DNA of 32,637 nucleotides, taken from positions 1-32,637 of the forward strand of contig CALHYX010000012.1 of the NCBI GenBank assembly GCA_938041035.1, read 5' to 3'. A program made the translations under genes and the position numbers. Positions 1 to 8,545 of the stretch are shown here, piece by piece; the stretch's first letter is position 1; the number at the start of each line of letters is the position of its first letter. The notes below the pieces were generated by a model. That model ran no database searches, was not told where the DNA came from, and saw only the letters and a program-made list of their open reading frames with translations. The DNA is from an uncultured Acidimicrobiales bacterium. GTDB taxonomy: Bacteria; Actinomycetota; Acidimicrobiia; Acidimicrobiales; SHLQ01.

Positions 1-969
1 CCATCTGGCCACGACGCTGCGCGCAATCGACATCGTGCGAGCAGCAAAGGAGTCTGGAGCAAGATCGCTGTGCGTTCGATCCTGCAGAATCCCCGCTACA
101 CCGGATTCCAAGTCTGGAACCGTCAACAACGCCACGAAGAGCTCCTCGACGTAGAGGACGTCTCCCTCGGCCATCAATCGAAGATGCGCTGGAACGACCG
201 AAGCGAGTGGATCTGGTCCGAAGAGCCCACCCACGAGGCGATCATCACTCTCGAGACCTTCACCTCAGCAGAAGCAGTCTTCACAGGTGCACAACGAGCC
301 AAGGTTCGGCGCGAGCGCACCAAGCACACCTACCTGCTCAGCGGACACGTCTACTGCGCCGAGTGTGGCCGGCGGATGCAAGGGTCCTGGAATCACAAGC
401 GCGCCTACTACCGGTGCAAGTTCCCGGCCGAGTACGCCGTCGCCAAGGACAAGCACCCGAAGACGATCTACGTCCGCGAGGACTCGCTGACGCCTGCAAT
501 CGATCAATGGCTCGCAAAGCTCTTCAATGACGAGAACATCGATGAGACCTGCGCCGCTCTCGAAACCGCTACCGGTCCAGACGTGGCGGAACAGAACCGC
601 CAAACTGCTGCACGGAAAAAGCTCAAGGAGTGCGACGACAAGCTGGCGAAGTACCGACTGGCTCTGGAGGCGGGCACGGACGCATCGATCGTCGGGGATT
701 GGATCGAAGAGGTCAAGCTGGCCCGGAAGGCTGCCGAGATCGCACTGCGACCACGAGGCTCAGACGGGCGCATGACGTCCACCGAGATCAAACAACTCGT
801 CACCCAGCTCAAAGGCATCGTCGCCATCCTGGCCAACGCCGACCCGGAAGATCGCAAAGCCGTCTACAGCGAACTGAACCTCGCCGTCGTCTACCACGAC
901 GACGGACGCATGCAGGTCTCCGCAGGACCTGACGCGTGTACTAACGAGTGTGTCGGAGGGGGGACTTGA
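1..969 (+). CDS. Large serine recombinase/integrase, C-terminal part (5' end outside window)
   Basis: The frame is open from base 1, so the N-terminal catalytic serine domain lies left of the window. A GTG at 70 is probably internal, because the sequence before it already reads like the family (GVWSKIAVRSILQNPRYTG, the usual recombinase-domain motif). A zinc-ribbon follows at about visible residues 117-140 (CAEC, then YYRC), and after it a charged, probably coiled-coil stretch rich in Lys/Glu/Ala. This order (recombinase domain, zinc ribbon, coiled coil) is that of large serine recombinases that integrate phages and integrative elements. GC looks lower than in the rest of the window, as expected for a mobile gene. 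The last six codons and the TGA at 967-969 lie within the 3' end of the tRNA-Leu gene on the opposite strand, suggesting that the gene ends in its own attachment site. A transposition-type recombinase is a less likely alternative. Confidence 0.88.
   Translation, partial: PSGHDAARNRHRASSKGVWSKIAVRSILQNPRYTGFQVWNRQQRHEELLDVEDVSLGHQSKMRWNDRSEWIWSEEPTHEAIITLETFTSAEAVFTGAQRAKVRRERTKHTYLLSGHVYCAECGRRMQGSWNHKRAYYRCKFPAEYAVAKDKHPKTIYVREDSLTPAIDQWLAKLFNDENIDETCAALETATGPDVAEQNRQTAARKKLKECDDKLAKYRLALEAGTDASIVGDWIEEVKLARKAAEIALRPRGSDGRMTSTEIKQLVTQLKGIVAILANADPEDRKAVYSELNLAVVYHDDGRMQVSAGPDACTNECVGGGT
951..969. other. Probable attachment-site region of an integrated element (tRNA-Leu 3' end)
   Basis: The recombinase frame enters the tRNA gene at its discriminator base and stops in the T-loop. 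Integrases commonly lie next to the attachment site they act on, and tRNA 3' ends are frequent targets. I infer that the integrated element extends left and that recombination takes place in or close to this overlap. The second attachment site is outside the window, so the exact core cannot be defined. Confidence 0.5.
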
Positions 970-1034
970 ACCCCCACAGCCCTAAGGCCACCAGCCCCTC
1001 AAGCTGGCGCGTCTACCAATTCCGCCACTCCGAC
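951..1034 (-). tRNA. tRNA-Leu, anticodon GAG
   Basis: Read on the minus strand, a 7-bp acceptor stem pairs GTCGGAG (1034-1028) with CTCCGAC (958-952), followed by discriminator A at 951. The D-arm has the normal GGAATTGGTAGAC region. The anticodon stem CCAGC/GCTGG encloses the loop TTGAGGG, giving anticodon GAG, which reads CUC and CUU leucine codons. A long variable arm follows, as in all class II leucine tRNAs, then a T-arm GGGGG-TTCAAGT-CCCCC. CCA is not encoded. The length, 84 nt, is typical. Its 3' end overlaps the last codons of the serine recombinase on the plus strand. Confidence 0.97.
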
Positions 1035-1174
1035 GTGGCTGCTCCGGCCGAAACCGGTGCGGCGGTCATCGTATCGCCTGCCGGGCCTCGTGCCGACCAC
1101 ATTCCCGATCCTTCTGCGGGCGCTCGAACGCGGCCGGCCGGTCGCGAGACGCATGGACCCGGAGTGGCGCGAAG

Positions 1175-1192
1175 GAAATTCTGAGAAATTTC
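1175..1192. repeat. AT-rich inverted repeat between tRNA-Leu and the DUF222 gene
   Basis: GAAATT (1175-1180) and AATTTC (1187-1192) form a perfect 6-bp inverted repeat around a 6-base spacer. The same stretch also reads as an imperfect direct repeat, GAAATTCTGA at 1175-1184 and GAAATTTCTGA at 1185-1195. It is the most AT-rich spot in the 216-base gap at 1035-1250, which separates the divergent tRNA and DUF222 genes. It could be an operator or an upstream promoter element. No coding sequence is seen in this gap. Confidence 0.35.
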
Positions 1193-1236
1193 TGATCACG
1201 GGCCCGATTCCACCCAAAAGTGTCTCACCCCCTCCG

Positions 1237-1242
1237 TACTGT
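1237..1242 (+). promoter_or_regulatory. Probable -10 box of a leaderless promoter for the DUF222/HNH gene
   Basis: TACTGT fits TANNNT and ends 8 bases before the ATG at 1251. No Shine-Dalgarno sequence precedes that ATG. This spacing would put the transcription start at or next to the start codon, as in many actinobacterial leaderless genes. Confidence 0.4.
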
Positions 1243-1250
1243 CGTACTCG

Positions 1251-2588
1251 ATGACCGAAGCCCTCAAAACCCGCATCGAGAACCAACTCGACGAACTGGT
1301 GGCCGCCCTCGACGAGCACGACCCGTCGGGCGACCCCACCGCGTTCATCGCGCTGTTGGCTCGGCACCGTCATCGCATCGCCGCCATCGAAAGCCGCTGC
1401 GCCCACCAGGCGGCCGAAGCCCAGCGATGGCGACGCGAGGGGTACCGCTCGGCCGACGACTGGCTGGCCCGTACCACCGGATCTTCGTCACGTGACGCAA
1501 AGCGCCGGCTGGCCACCGCCGACCGATTGTCCGAGCTTCCCACCGTGCGCGCCGCGGCCGAACGGGGCGACCTCTCCCCCGACCAGACGTTCGAAGTCGC
1601 CCGCGGCGCGGCGGCCGACCCCACCAAGGTCCGCCACCTGCTCGGCGTGGCCCGGCGCTGCGACCTGCACCGACTACGCGAGAGCGCCAGCGAAGCGGTG
1701 GCCCAGGCCGACCCCGATCCGGAGAACACCCGCCGCCGCATCCACCGCAAGCGGGCCATGCGCACCTGGGTCGATGCCGAGGGCGCCTGGCACCTCTCGC
1801 TGAAGGGCACCACCCTCGACGGCGCCATCTGCGAATCCCGCATCGACAACATCGCCGACCGCATCTTCCGCGCCGCCTACCGGACGGGCGTGCGCGAACC
1901 CCGCGAGGCCTACCGCTTCGATGCCGCGGTGCTGCTCCTCACCGGCCGCCAACCCGACTTCATCACCGGCCGCCAACCCCAAGAACCCTGGACGGCGCCC
2001 GCCGCGTCTGAAGATTCGGCGCCCGACGCTCGGTCAGCGTATGCGAACACCAAATCCGACCCCCGGGCCGCGATCAGCACCACTCCCCCGAAGCGCGATG
2101 TGCTCATCCACATCGATTTCGCCGCGCTGCTCCGCGGCCGGGTGTTGTCGGGCGAACGCTGCCACATCGCCGGCGTCGGCTCGGTGCCCATCGAGATCGC
2201 CGCCGACCTCGAGGCGAACCCGTTCATCAAAGCGGTGATCCGCGACGGCACCGAGATCAAGTCGGTCGCCCACTTCGGCCGCCACATACCCGCCGAACTG
2301 CGCACCGCCATCGAAGCCAACTGCGACCGGTGCGAGAACCCGGGGTGCGGCTCGACCTTCTTCCTCGAGGTCGATCACCTCCTCGAGTACGCCAAGGGCG
2401 GGCCCACCGCCTACGCCAACCTCGACCGGTTGTGCTCGCATTGTCACAATCTCAAGACCACGCAGGGCTACCGCCTGCTCGGGCCACCCGGCCATCGGCA
2501 GTGGCGTCGGCCGGACGGGTCACTGATCCGCGGCCCAGCGTGCGACGACGCCGAATGCGACTGGTGCGACGCGAACGCAGACCCGTAG
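1251..2588 (+). CDS. DUF222 / 13E12-repeat family protein with HNH endonuclease domain
   Basis: This 445-residue protein has an N-terminal helical DUF222-type region (about residues 1-300) rich in Arg, Ala and Glu. A C-terminal HNH nuclease domain lies at about residues 357-410: CDRCENPGCG, then the metal-binding EVDH, YANLDRLC and a closing CSHCHNLK. The zinc-type Cys pairs and the HNH residues all look intact, so nuclease activity is plausible. Proteins of this family are common, often in several copies, in actinobacteria; their biological role is not settled. The ATG at 1251 has no ribosome-binding site but a well-placed -10 box, so it may be translated from a leaderless transcript. It stands alone on the plus strand, beside the recombinase/tRNA boundary, so it may itself be part of a variable region. 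Confidence 0.9.
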   Translation: MTEALKTRIENQLDELVAALDEHDPSGDPTAFIALLARHRHRIAAIESRCAHQAAEAQRWRREGYRSADDWLARTTGSSSRDAKRRLATADRLSELPTVRAAAERGDLSPDQTFEVARGAAADPTKVRHLLGVARRCDLHRLRESASEAVAQADPDPENTRRRIHRKRAMRTWVDAEGAWHLSLKGTTLDGAICESRIDNIADRIFRAAYRTGVREPREAYRFDAAVLLLTGRQPDFITGRQPQEPWTAPAASEDSAPDARSAYANTKSDPRAAISTTPPKRDVLIHIDFAALLRGRVLSGERCHIAGVGSVPIEIAADLEANPFIKAVIRDGTEIKSVAHFGRHIPAELRTAIEANCDRCENPGCGSTFFLEVDHLLEYAKGGPTAYANLDRLCSHCHNLKTTQGYRLLGPPGHRQWRRPDGSLIRGPACDDAECDWCDANADP

Positions 2589-2602
2589 CCGCCCAGTTGC
2601 TA

Positions 2603-2642
2603 GGTGCCTTGGCACCGCAATCGAAACACTTCCCCGAGTGTT
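2603..2642. terminator. Two hairpins in the convergent gap, possible bidirectional terminator
   Basis: Two perfect stems lie between the stop codons of the converging DUF222 and RTX genes. One is GGTGC/GCACC (2603-2607 with 2612-2616, loop CTTG). The other is AACACT/AGTGTT (2625-2630 with 2637-2642, 6-base loop). On the minus strand the second is followed by TTTCGATTG, a weak U-tract. Neither is a textbook strong terminator. Confidence 0.35.
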
Positions 2643-2699
2643 CCTTGACAACTTCATAGAGACCGCCCTTCGTAGAAACTGCCCGGTGGTCCGGCGCTC

Positions 2700-4022
2700 C
2701 TAGGGGATCGTTATCTGGTTCTCACATGCGTTCGACGAGATGTCGGTGCCGGAGTGGCCGGTGCAGGTGTCGACGCCCTGGCCTCCCCAGAGTTTGTCGT
2801 CGCCGGCGCCACCGAACAGGGTGTCATCGCCGGCGTTGCCGGCCACGGTGTCGTCGCCGTTGTTCCCGGCGACCACATCGCCGCCGGTACCGCCCGTGAC
2901 CAGGTCGTCATCATCGCCGCCGACCACGATGTCGAAGTCGGGGCCGCCGCGGAGGGTGTCCTCGCCGTCTTCACCGCGGAGAATGTCCTCGCCGGATCCG
3001 CCGAAGATGGTGTCGTTGCCGATGTAGCCGCGAATGATGTCGTTCCCGGCTCGGCCACAGACGATGTCATCGCCCCCCGAGGCGTTGATCCGATCGTCGC
3101 CCTGGGTTCCCACGATCACGTCGTCGCCGTAGGTCGGCACATCGCCGTACTGCAGGTACACGGTCGCCGCCTGGCCGCCGCAGTACTGCGTCGGCGGGTT
3201 GGTCTTCACGCCCAGGTAGCCGGCCGAACGAGTGAGCCCGGGCAGGAACTGCACCGTCCACACGGCTGTCCCGAACGGGTTGACGGAATCCCACCCCGGG
3301 GCGGAGAGATCGGTGATCTCATAGACGCACTTCTCGCCAACGGCGTCGAAAATGTCGAGATCGGCGATGGCGATCACATTGCTGATGTTGCTGCGGTCCG
3401 GATCGTCGGAATCCATGGTCACCGACATCGGCGCCGCCAGGCACGGCGACGTGATCTCGAAATCCCAGGTCGCCGGCAAGGTGTCGTAGGTCCAGGTGGT
3501 GGGTGAGGGCCAGGTCCCCCGGTCGCGTTGATACCGGAAGATGTCGAAGGTCGTCTTGGCAATGGTGAGCTTCCCCACCGCCGGCCCGTTCACCATGGCA
3601 AAGCTGGCGTTGGCCTCGGAGTTCGGATACATGTCGAAGTTGAAGTCAATCGACGCCGGGTACGGCGTGAAGCCAGCCACCGGCTGCGGCGTGATGGTGT
3701 AGATGCACAGGTTGTCGTCGTCATCGAACTTCTGGTTGATGACGTACGTTTCGTACGACCCGTCGGCGAAGCTGTCCGCCACATCGCCGGTCAGCACGAA
3801 GTCGCTCGTGCAGTTGCTCGAGACGTCGTACAGCCAGTCCGGGCCCAGACCCGACGAATCGCCGATGGCATAGGTGTCGAGGTACAGCAACCCGTCCTCG
3901 GCGTTCCCCTGGGCACCAGCCGGGGTGGCCAGCGCCGTCACCACGGCCAAGGCCAAGCCGATCGCGGCGACTCGGCGCGCTCGGCCCATCCCTGCCCGGG
4001 CAAACATGACGCTCGTATTCAT
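2700..4022 (-). CDS. Secreted RTX-type calcium-binding repeat protein
   Basis: The 440-residue product starts with a Sec signal peptide (positive start, hydrophobic core about residues 18-33, cleavage expected near ATPAGAQG). Residues about 40-300 hold two similar modules. Each has a W-x-YD or W-T-YD start, a Cys, and about 40-60 residues later a C-x-Y-x-IT pattern followed by G-F or G-W. Residues about 305-430 are roughly 14 nine-residue repeats of the GGxGxDxxx type (for example GGAGDDKLW), which in this family bind calcium in a parallel beta roll. Two Cys pairs occur in or next to the roll. Unlike classical RTX toxins it has an N-terminal signal peptide, and no type I secretion genes are nearby. 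It starts 17 bases downstream of the phosphotransferase stop, so the two may be cotranscribed. The specific function is unknown; a surface or extracellular matrix role is plausible. Confidence 0.82.
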   Translation of the reverse strand: MNTSVMFARAGMGRARRVAAIGLALAVVTALATPAGAQGNAEDGLLYLDTYAIGDSSGLGPDWLYDVSSNCTSDFVLTGDVADSFADGSYETYVINQKFDDDDNLCIYTITPQPVAGFTPYPASIDFNFDMYPNSEANASFAMVNGPAVGKLTIAKTTFDIFRYQRDRGTWPSPTTWTYDTLPATWDFEITSPCLAAPMSVTMDSDDPDRSNISNVIAIADLDIFDAVGEKCVYEITDLSAPGWDSVNPFGTAVWTVQFLPGLTRSAGYLGVKTNPPTQYCGGQAATVYLQYGDVPTYGDDVIVGTQGDDRINASGGDDIVCGRAGNDIIRGYIGNDTIFGGSGEDILRGEDGEDTLRGGPDFDIVVGGDDDDLVTGGTGGDVVAGNNGDDTVAGNAGDDTLFGGAGDDKLWGGQGVDTCTGHSGTDISSNACENQITIP

Positions 4023-4039
4023 GAACGGACCCTAGCCGA

Positions 4040-5161
4040 TCAGTTCGGCCGCCATTCCAACTCGCCGCCGTAGCGCCAGGCCTCGTGGTCGGTCGCCGCC
4101 GTGGTGGTGCGGGTCATGATGGCCTCGAACAGCTGGGTAGCTCGCTCGTTGGGCTCATCGGCGCTCACACAGGTGTTGCCCCAGGCCGTCGTCCAGAACA
4201 ACAACGCCGTCACGTACATGCGCATGAGGTCGTCGAAGCTCTCCCAACCGGCGTCCTGGGCCCGCATGTTCTCGTGGTAACCCCGCAGCAGGTCGACCTC
4301 GTGGGCGCGACGCAGCTCCACATCGAGATTGCAGCTGAGAAAGGGACAGAAGTCCCCCGAACCGTCGCCCTTCCCCAACAGCTGCCAATCGAGCATGATC
4401 ATGCGGGCCAAGGGGTCATCGCCCACCGCATCGTCGTCAAAGAAGATGTTGTCGAGGCGGAAATCGTTGTGCACCAGCGTGCGCGACAGATCCCCGAGGC
4501 TCCCCAGATAGACGGTGGTGTTGGGGATGAAATCCTCGATCGCCGCCTTGAGCTGGTCGGAGTACAGATGCCCGTACGTATCCATCACCGCCGGGAACGA
4601 CGCTTCGAACATCGGCTGCAGGCCCATGTTGAGCGGACTGTCCACCGGCGGCACCCAGTCGAGCTCGGCCAGATCGTCGTGGTCCCACCACCGGCCGTGG
4701 ATGGAGGCGGCGACGGCCATGGCCGCCTTCGCGTCGTCGAGGCTGGCGCCGGCGACGTGATCGCCGGCCCGGAACGACCCGACGTCCTCGAGCAGCAGGG
4801 CGAAGTGCTCGGCTTCGAGGTCGTGGCCGTTGTAGTAGCAGGCGGGGTGACGCACCTTCATCCGATGGCCGACCTCGCCATAGAACCGGCACTCCCGGTC
4901 GTACACGCCGAGCATCACACCGAGCGGCTTCAACCCCTCGTCGGTGGTGGGGATCTTGGCGATGGCGGTCGCCGGGCCCGTCGCCCCGTCCGCATAGGTG
5001 AAGGTGAGTCGGGCCAACTCGCCCAGAAAGCCGTCACCGACCGCTATTCGTTCGGCATGGACGTCGGTGATCGCACCCGTCGCCGCCCCCGATTCGGCGA
5101 ACGCCTCGCTCACGAACTCCGGCGTGAACGCGGCAAGCGTGGTTGGAATCGGTAGCGACAT
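4040..5161 (-). CDS. Phosphotransferase of the APH / ecdysteroid-kinase-like family
   Basis: I chose the ATG at 5161 (373 residues) because GGGGGA lies just before it at 5165-5170 and because longer forms would run into the glnS start. Around residue 231 is HNDFRLDN, the Brenner-type HxDxxxxN catalytic loop of aminoglycoside/choline-type kinases. About 25 residues later comes LDWQ followed by GDGSGDF, the metal-binding Asp region. The family transfers a phosphate from ATP to a small-molecule hydroxyl. The substrate cannot be read from the sequence, and similar proteins in actinobacteria are mostly uncharacterised, so an antibiotic-resistance role should not be assumed. It is divergent from glnS across a 56-base gap and probably cotranscribed with the downstream RTX protein. 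Confidence 0.85.
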   Translation of the reverse strand: MSLPIPTTLAAFTPEFVSEAFAESGAATGAITDVHAERIAVGDGFLGELARLTFTYADGATGPATAIAKIPTTDEGLKPLGVMLGVYDRECRFYGEVGHRMKVRHPACYYNGHDLEAEHFALLLEDVGSFRAGDHVAGASLDDAKAAMAVAASIHGRWWDHDDLAELDWVPPVDSPLNMGLQPMFEASFPAVMDTYGHLYSDQLKAAIEDFIPNTTVYLGSLGDLSRTLVHNDFRLDNIFFDDDAVGDDPLARMIMLDWQLLGKGDGSGDFCPFLSCNLDVELRRAHEVDLLRGYHENMRAQDAGWESFDDLMRMYVTALLFWTTAWGNTCVSADEPNERATQLFEAIMTRTTTAATDHEAWRYGGELEWRPN

Positions 5162-5204
5162 GTATCCCCCGTCGTGGCTGCGGTCATACGAGGGTGCCAC
5201 ACCG

Positions 5205-5210
5205 TAGAGT
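5205..5210 (+). promoter_or_regulatory. Probable -10 box of a leaderless glnS promoter
   Basis: TAGAGT fits TANNNT and ends 7 bases before the GTG at 5218. The short divergent gap (5162-5217) leaves no room for a normal leader with a ribosome-binding site, which favours a leaderless transcript starting at or near this GTG. Confidence 0.4.
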
Positions 5211-5217
5211 GAACGGC

Positions 5218-6909
5218 GTGTCCAACCCATCTGACTTCATCCGCGACAAGGTGCAGAGCGACACCGACGCGGGCACCTTCGGCGGCCGGGTTCAGACTCG
5301 TTTCCCGCCCGAACCCAACGGCTACCTCCACATCGGCCACGCCAAGGCGATCTGTCTGAACTTCGGCGTGGCCGCCGACTTCGGGGGCATCTGCAAGCTC
5401 CGCTTCGACGACACCAACCCCGAAACCGAGGACAGCACCTACGTCGAGGGCATCCAGGAGGACATCGCCTGGCTGGGGTTCGAGCCCGACGGCGCCCCGG
5501 CGTACGCGTCGGACTACTTCGAGCAGCTCTACGACTGGGCGGTGTCACTCATCGAGCGGGGGCTGGCCTTCGTCGACGACCAGGACGCCGAAGCGATCTC
5601 CGAGACCCGGGGCGGCTTCACCGAGGTGGGCACCAACAGTCCGTGGCGCGACCGCTCGGTCGAACAGAACCTCGACCTGTTCGCCCGTATGCGGGCCGGC
5701 GAGTTCGACGACGGCGCCAAGGTGCTGCGGGCCAAGATCGACATGGCCCACGACAACATGAACATGCGCGACCCGGTGCTGTACCGCATTCGCAAGACCC
5801 ACCATTACCGCACCGGCGACACCTGGAGCATCTACCCCACCTACGACTGGGCCCACGGGCAGGGCGACGCCATCGAAGGGGTTACCCACTCGTTGTGCAG
5901 CCTCGAATTCGACGTGCACCGCCCGTTGTACAACTGGTTCCTCGAACACCTCGACCTGCCCGGCGACCAGCCCGAACAGACCGAGTTCGCCCGCCTGAAC
6001 CTCACCCACACCGTGACGTCGAAGCGGGTGCTTCGTCGCCTGGTAGACGACGGCCTGGTCGACGGCTGGGGCGATCCCCGGCTTCCCACCCTGCGCGGTC
6101 TGCGGCGCCGCGGGTACCCGCCGTCGGCCATCCGGGCATTCTGCGACCACATCGGGGTGAGCCGGTCGAACAGCCTGGTCGACATCGAGCTCCTCGAATC
6201 GTTCGTACGCACCGAGCTGAACCTCAGCGCCCTACGCCGGGCGGCCGTGCTGCGCCCCCTGCGGGTGGTCATCGAGAACTATCCCGAGGATCAGGTCGAG
6301 TACAAGCCTGCGGTCAACAACCCCGAGGACGCCGACGCCGGCACCCGCGACGTGCCGTTCTCCCGGGTGCTGTACATCGAGCAGGAGGACTTCGAGGAGG
6401 ATCCACCGCCGAAGTACTTCCGCCTCACGGTCGGTCGCGAGGTACGCCTGCGCTACGGCTACTTCATCACCTGCACCGGCGTGGTGAAAGACGACAATGG
6501 CGACATCGTCGAGCTACGGGCGACCTATGACCCCGAAACCGGCGGCGGCAGTGCACCGGACGGCCGCAAGGTGAAATCGACCCTGCACTGGGTGTCGGCC
6601 GCGCACGCGGTCGACGCCGAGGTCCGGCTCTACGATCGACTGTTCACCAACCCGGCGCCCGGCGAGGACGACGATCCTCTGGAGTCCTACAACGAGGCCT
6701 CGGTCGAGGTCATCACGGGCGCCAAGGTCGAGCCGGCACTCGCCGAGGTGCCCCGAGGCCAGGTCGTGCAGTTCGAGCGCCTCGGCTACTTCGCCCACGA
6801 CACCCGAACGCCGATGGTGTTTCACCGCACCGTGGGGCTGCGCGACGAATGGGCCCGCATCCAGAAGCGCAACGAGCAACAGGCCGCCAAGCAGAAGAAG
6901 CAGCGTTAA
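5218..6909 (+). CDS. glnS: Glutaminyl-tRNA synthetase
   Basis: Charges tRNA-Gln directly with glutamine. With the GTG start at 5218 the protein is 563 residues, close to the length of the E. coli enzyme. Residues about 30-41 read [13 protein letters not shown], the GlnRS form of the class I HIGH signature (GluRS has a different context). VTSKR at about 266-270 is the KMSKS-equivalent loop. The catalytic Rossmann core is followed by the C-terminal beta-barrel anticodon-binding region, and the tail ends in a Lys-rich stretch. An upstream in-frame GTG at 5209 is possible, but 5218 fits the -10 spacing. The gene stands alone on the plus strand and its stop directly abuts the stop of the convergent HAD gene. 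Direct GlnRS is uncommon in Actinobacteria, most of which use GluRS plus GatCAB. Confidence 0.96.
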   Translation: MSNPSDFIRDKVQSDTDAGTFGGRVQTRFPPEPNGYLHIGHAKAICLNFGVAADFGGICKLRFDDTNPETEDSTYVEGIQEDIAWLGFEPDGAPAYASDYFEQLYDWAVSLIERGLAFVDDQDAEAISETRGGFTEVGTNSPWRDRSVEQNLDLFARMRAGEFDDGAKVLRAKIDMAHDNMNMRDPVLYRIRKTHHYRTGDTWSIYPTYDWAHGQGDAIEGVTHSLCSLEFDVHRPLYNWFLEHLDLPGDQPEQTEFARLNLTHTVTSKRVLRRLVDDGLVDGWGDPRLPTLRGLRRRGYPPSAIRAFCDHIGVSRSNSLVDIELLESFVRTELNLSALRRAAVLRPLRVVIENYPEDQVEYKPAVNNPEDADAGTRDVPFSRVLYIEQEDFEEDPPPKYFRLTVGREVRLRYGYFITCTGVVKDDNGDIVELRATYDPETGGGSAPDGRKVKSTLHWVSAAHAVDAEVRLYDRLFTNPAPGEDDDPLESYNEASVEVITGAKVEPALAEVPRGQVVQFERLGYFAHDTRTPMVFHRTVGLRDEWARIQKRNEQQAAKQKKQR

Positions 6910-7704
6910 CTACAGCGTGGCCGACAGTTCGAGGGCCTCGACCAGGCCGTCGGCATCGACATGGCCGACCTGGTAGTCCGACACCGCCCGACATTCCTCC
7001 ACCGCGTTCCCCATGGCGACCGCGTGGCCGACAGCCTTCATCGCCTCGACATCGTTGTGGCCGTCGCCGACCATCATGACGTCGGCCATGGTGGCGCCCA
7101 GCCCATCGATGATCTGGGCTATGGCGGTGGCTTTGGTAACCCCGATCGGCGTCACCGAGACAAAGGCGGCCTCGGGTTGGGCCGGCGACGTCGCCGCGGT
7201 TACCTCGGCGCCGACGAGACCGGCGTCGAGCACCAGGCGGGCGTCGTCGACCGGCACGATGAACTGCATCCGCGGCACCGGGTCGGTGATCTCGGCGAAC
7301 GGCCGGAAACCGAGTTCGACCCCCATCAGGCCGGCGTGCCCCACCGCGATGGGTGAATCGTCACTGACCGCGTAGGCGCGCGCTGCGTACTTCTCCAACG
7401 TCCAGCCCCGCTCGGCCGCGAGCGCCAGACACTGCTCGATGACCTCGTCGGGCAGGACCTGTTGGCGAACCTCGCCGGTGCCGGTGTGCACGATCGCCGA
7501 ACCGGCATGAAACACATGCCACCCGGCCGGGTCCAGCCGTTCGGCGTATCCCCACGTCGGCCCAAAAGCGGCCCGGGCGGTGCACAACGCCAGGTGCTGC
7601 CCGCGGGCGACCGCGGCATCGGCGGCCGCCCACACGGCGGCGCTGGGTTCACCAGCCGTGCCGATCAGGGTTCCGTCGACGTCGATACAGATGAGTGGAA
7701 GCAC
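6910..7704 (-). CDS. Cof-type HAD-superfamily phosphatase
   Basis: This 264-residue protein (GTG start) has the HAD motif I DVDGT at residues 8-12, with both catalytic aspartates. A Lys is present in VTKATAI as motif III, and the C-terminal motif IV is GDGHNDVEAMK. The large cap between motifs I and III fits the HAD-IIB (Cof) group, which removes phosphate from sugar phosphates or nucleotide-like metabolites. The exact substrate is unknown. It starts 9 bases after the upstream methyltransferase stop and is the last gene of the long minus-strand block. Its stop codon touches that of glnS, so there is no room for an intergenic terminator. Confidence 0.88.
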   Translation of the reverse strand: MLPLICIDVDGTLIGTAGEPSAAVWAAADAAVARGQHLALCTARAAFGPTWGYAERLDPAGWHVFHAGSAIVHTGTGEVRQQVLPDEVIEQCLALAAERGWTLEKYAARAYAVSDDSPIAVGHAGLMGVELGFRPFAEITDPVPRMQFIVPVDDARLVLDAGLVGAEVTAATSPAQPEAAFVSVTPIGVTKATAIAQIIDGLGATMADVMMVGDGHNDVEAMKAVGHAVAMGNAVEECRAVSDYQVGHVDADGLVEALELSATL

Positions 7705-7713
7705 GGCCGCACG

Positions 7714-8526
7714 CTAGCGGCGACAGATGAAGGCCCCGACGTCCTTGTCGATGTTCATGGTTCCGTCACCGGCGACGAAGGCCTCGGCCACCACCGCTTC
7801 CACCGCCTCGAGCTGCTCGGCGGTGGCGTCCTCCACCGGCGGCGTCGACCGCATGTAGGCCACCACGTCGGCGGGATCGGTGACGGCCAAAACATCGTCG
7901 TGGCGACAAAATGTCACGTGACCAAATACCTCGCCGAGAAGCCGGTGCCCGTTGTCGATCCCAAACTTCAGGTTGGTGGGATCGAGCAGCGGCTCGTCGA
8001 ACAGGTGGTGTTCGATCTCCTTGAGCTGGCGGAAATGATTCGGCCCGACCGTCGAGGCCATCACCGTGCCCACCGGGCCCGCCACCCGGGCCAGCTCGGC
8101 GAACGCGCCCGCCGGATCGGTCGCGTGATAGAGCATGTGGTTCGCCACCACCAGCGAAGCGTGGGCATCGGGCAACGGCAGCCGCTCGACGTCGGCCACC
8201 AACCCGGTTACGCGGCGATGCCCGGCGCCAATGGCGGCCGCGGTGGCGGCGTCGACCATGGCCGCCGACTGATCGACGAGCACCAGCTCGGCGTCGCCCA
8301 GCTCGATACCGCCGGTCGACCACAGCTCACCGGTGCCACAGCCCACCTCGACGATTCGTCCCGATGTCGGCCACTCGATCAGTCCGGCGACCCACCGAAA
8401 CCAGGGCACCGGCGCGGTGCGGTAGCGGGTGTGCAGCCGAGTGCGGGCGGCCAGGCGATCGGTCGAGCCGTACTGCTCGGTGCGCAGGTAGTTCTGGTCG
8501 CCGCCGGCGAAGCGTTCCGAGGTCAC
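7714..8526 (-). CDS. Class I SAM-dependent methyltransferase
   Basis: A 270-residue protein with GTG start. VEVGCGTGELW at about residues 58-68 is motif I, the S-adenosylmethionine-binding glycine loop, followed by an acidic residue at the end of the next strand (LVLVDQS) and by VVANHMLYH in the position of the post-I/motif IV region. This is the Methyltransf_11 type fold. Substrate unknown. It lies 19 bases downstream of the lipoprotein gene and 9 bases upstream of the HAD gene, so it is probably cotranscribed with both, but the neighbours do not reveal a common pathway. Confidence 0.85.
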   Translation of the reverse strand: MTSERFAGGDQNYLRTEQYGSTDRLAARTRLHTRYRTAPVPWFRWVAGLIEWPTSGRIVEVGCGTGELWSTGGIELGDAELVLVDQSAAMVDAATAAAIGAGHRRVTGLVADVERLPLPDAHASLVVANHMLYHATDPAGAFAELARVAGPVGTVMASTVGPNHFRQLKEIEHHLFDEPLLDPTNLKFGIDNGHRLLGEVFGHVTFCRHDDVLAVTDPADVVAYMRSTPPVEDATAEQLEAVEAVVAEAFVAGDGTMNIDKDVGAFICRR

Positions 8527-8545
8527 GCTCCGAACCTAGCGCTTG

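Noticed and set aside
2740..3120. Repetitive DNA resembling a CRISPR or tandem-repeat array
   Set aside because: The 27-base periodicity is explained by codons of the GGxGxDxxx nonapeptide repeats in the minus-strand RTX gene; there is no alternation of identical repeats and unique spacers.
4040..5161. Aminoglycoside-resistance gene
   Set aside because: The HxDxxxxN kinase loop is shared by many small-molecule kinases; nothing in the sequence or neighbours points to antibiotic modification.
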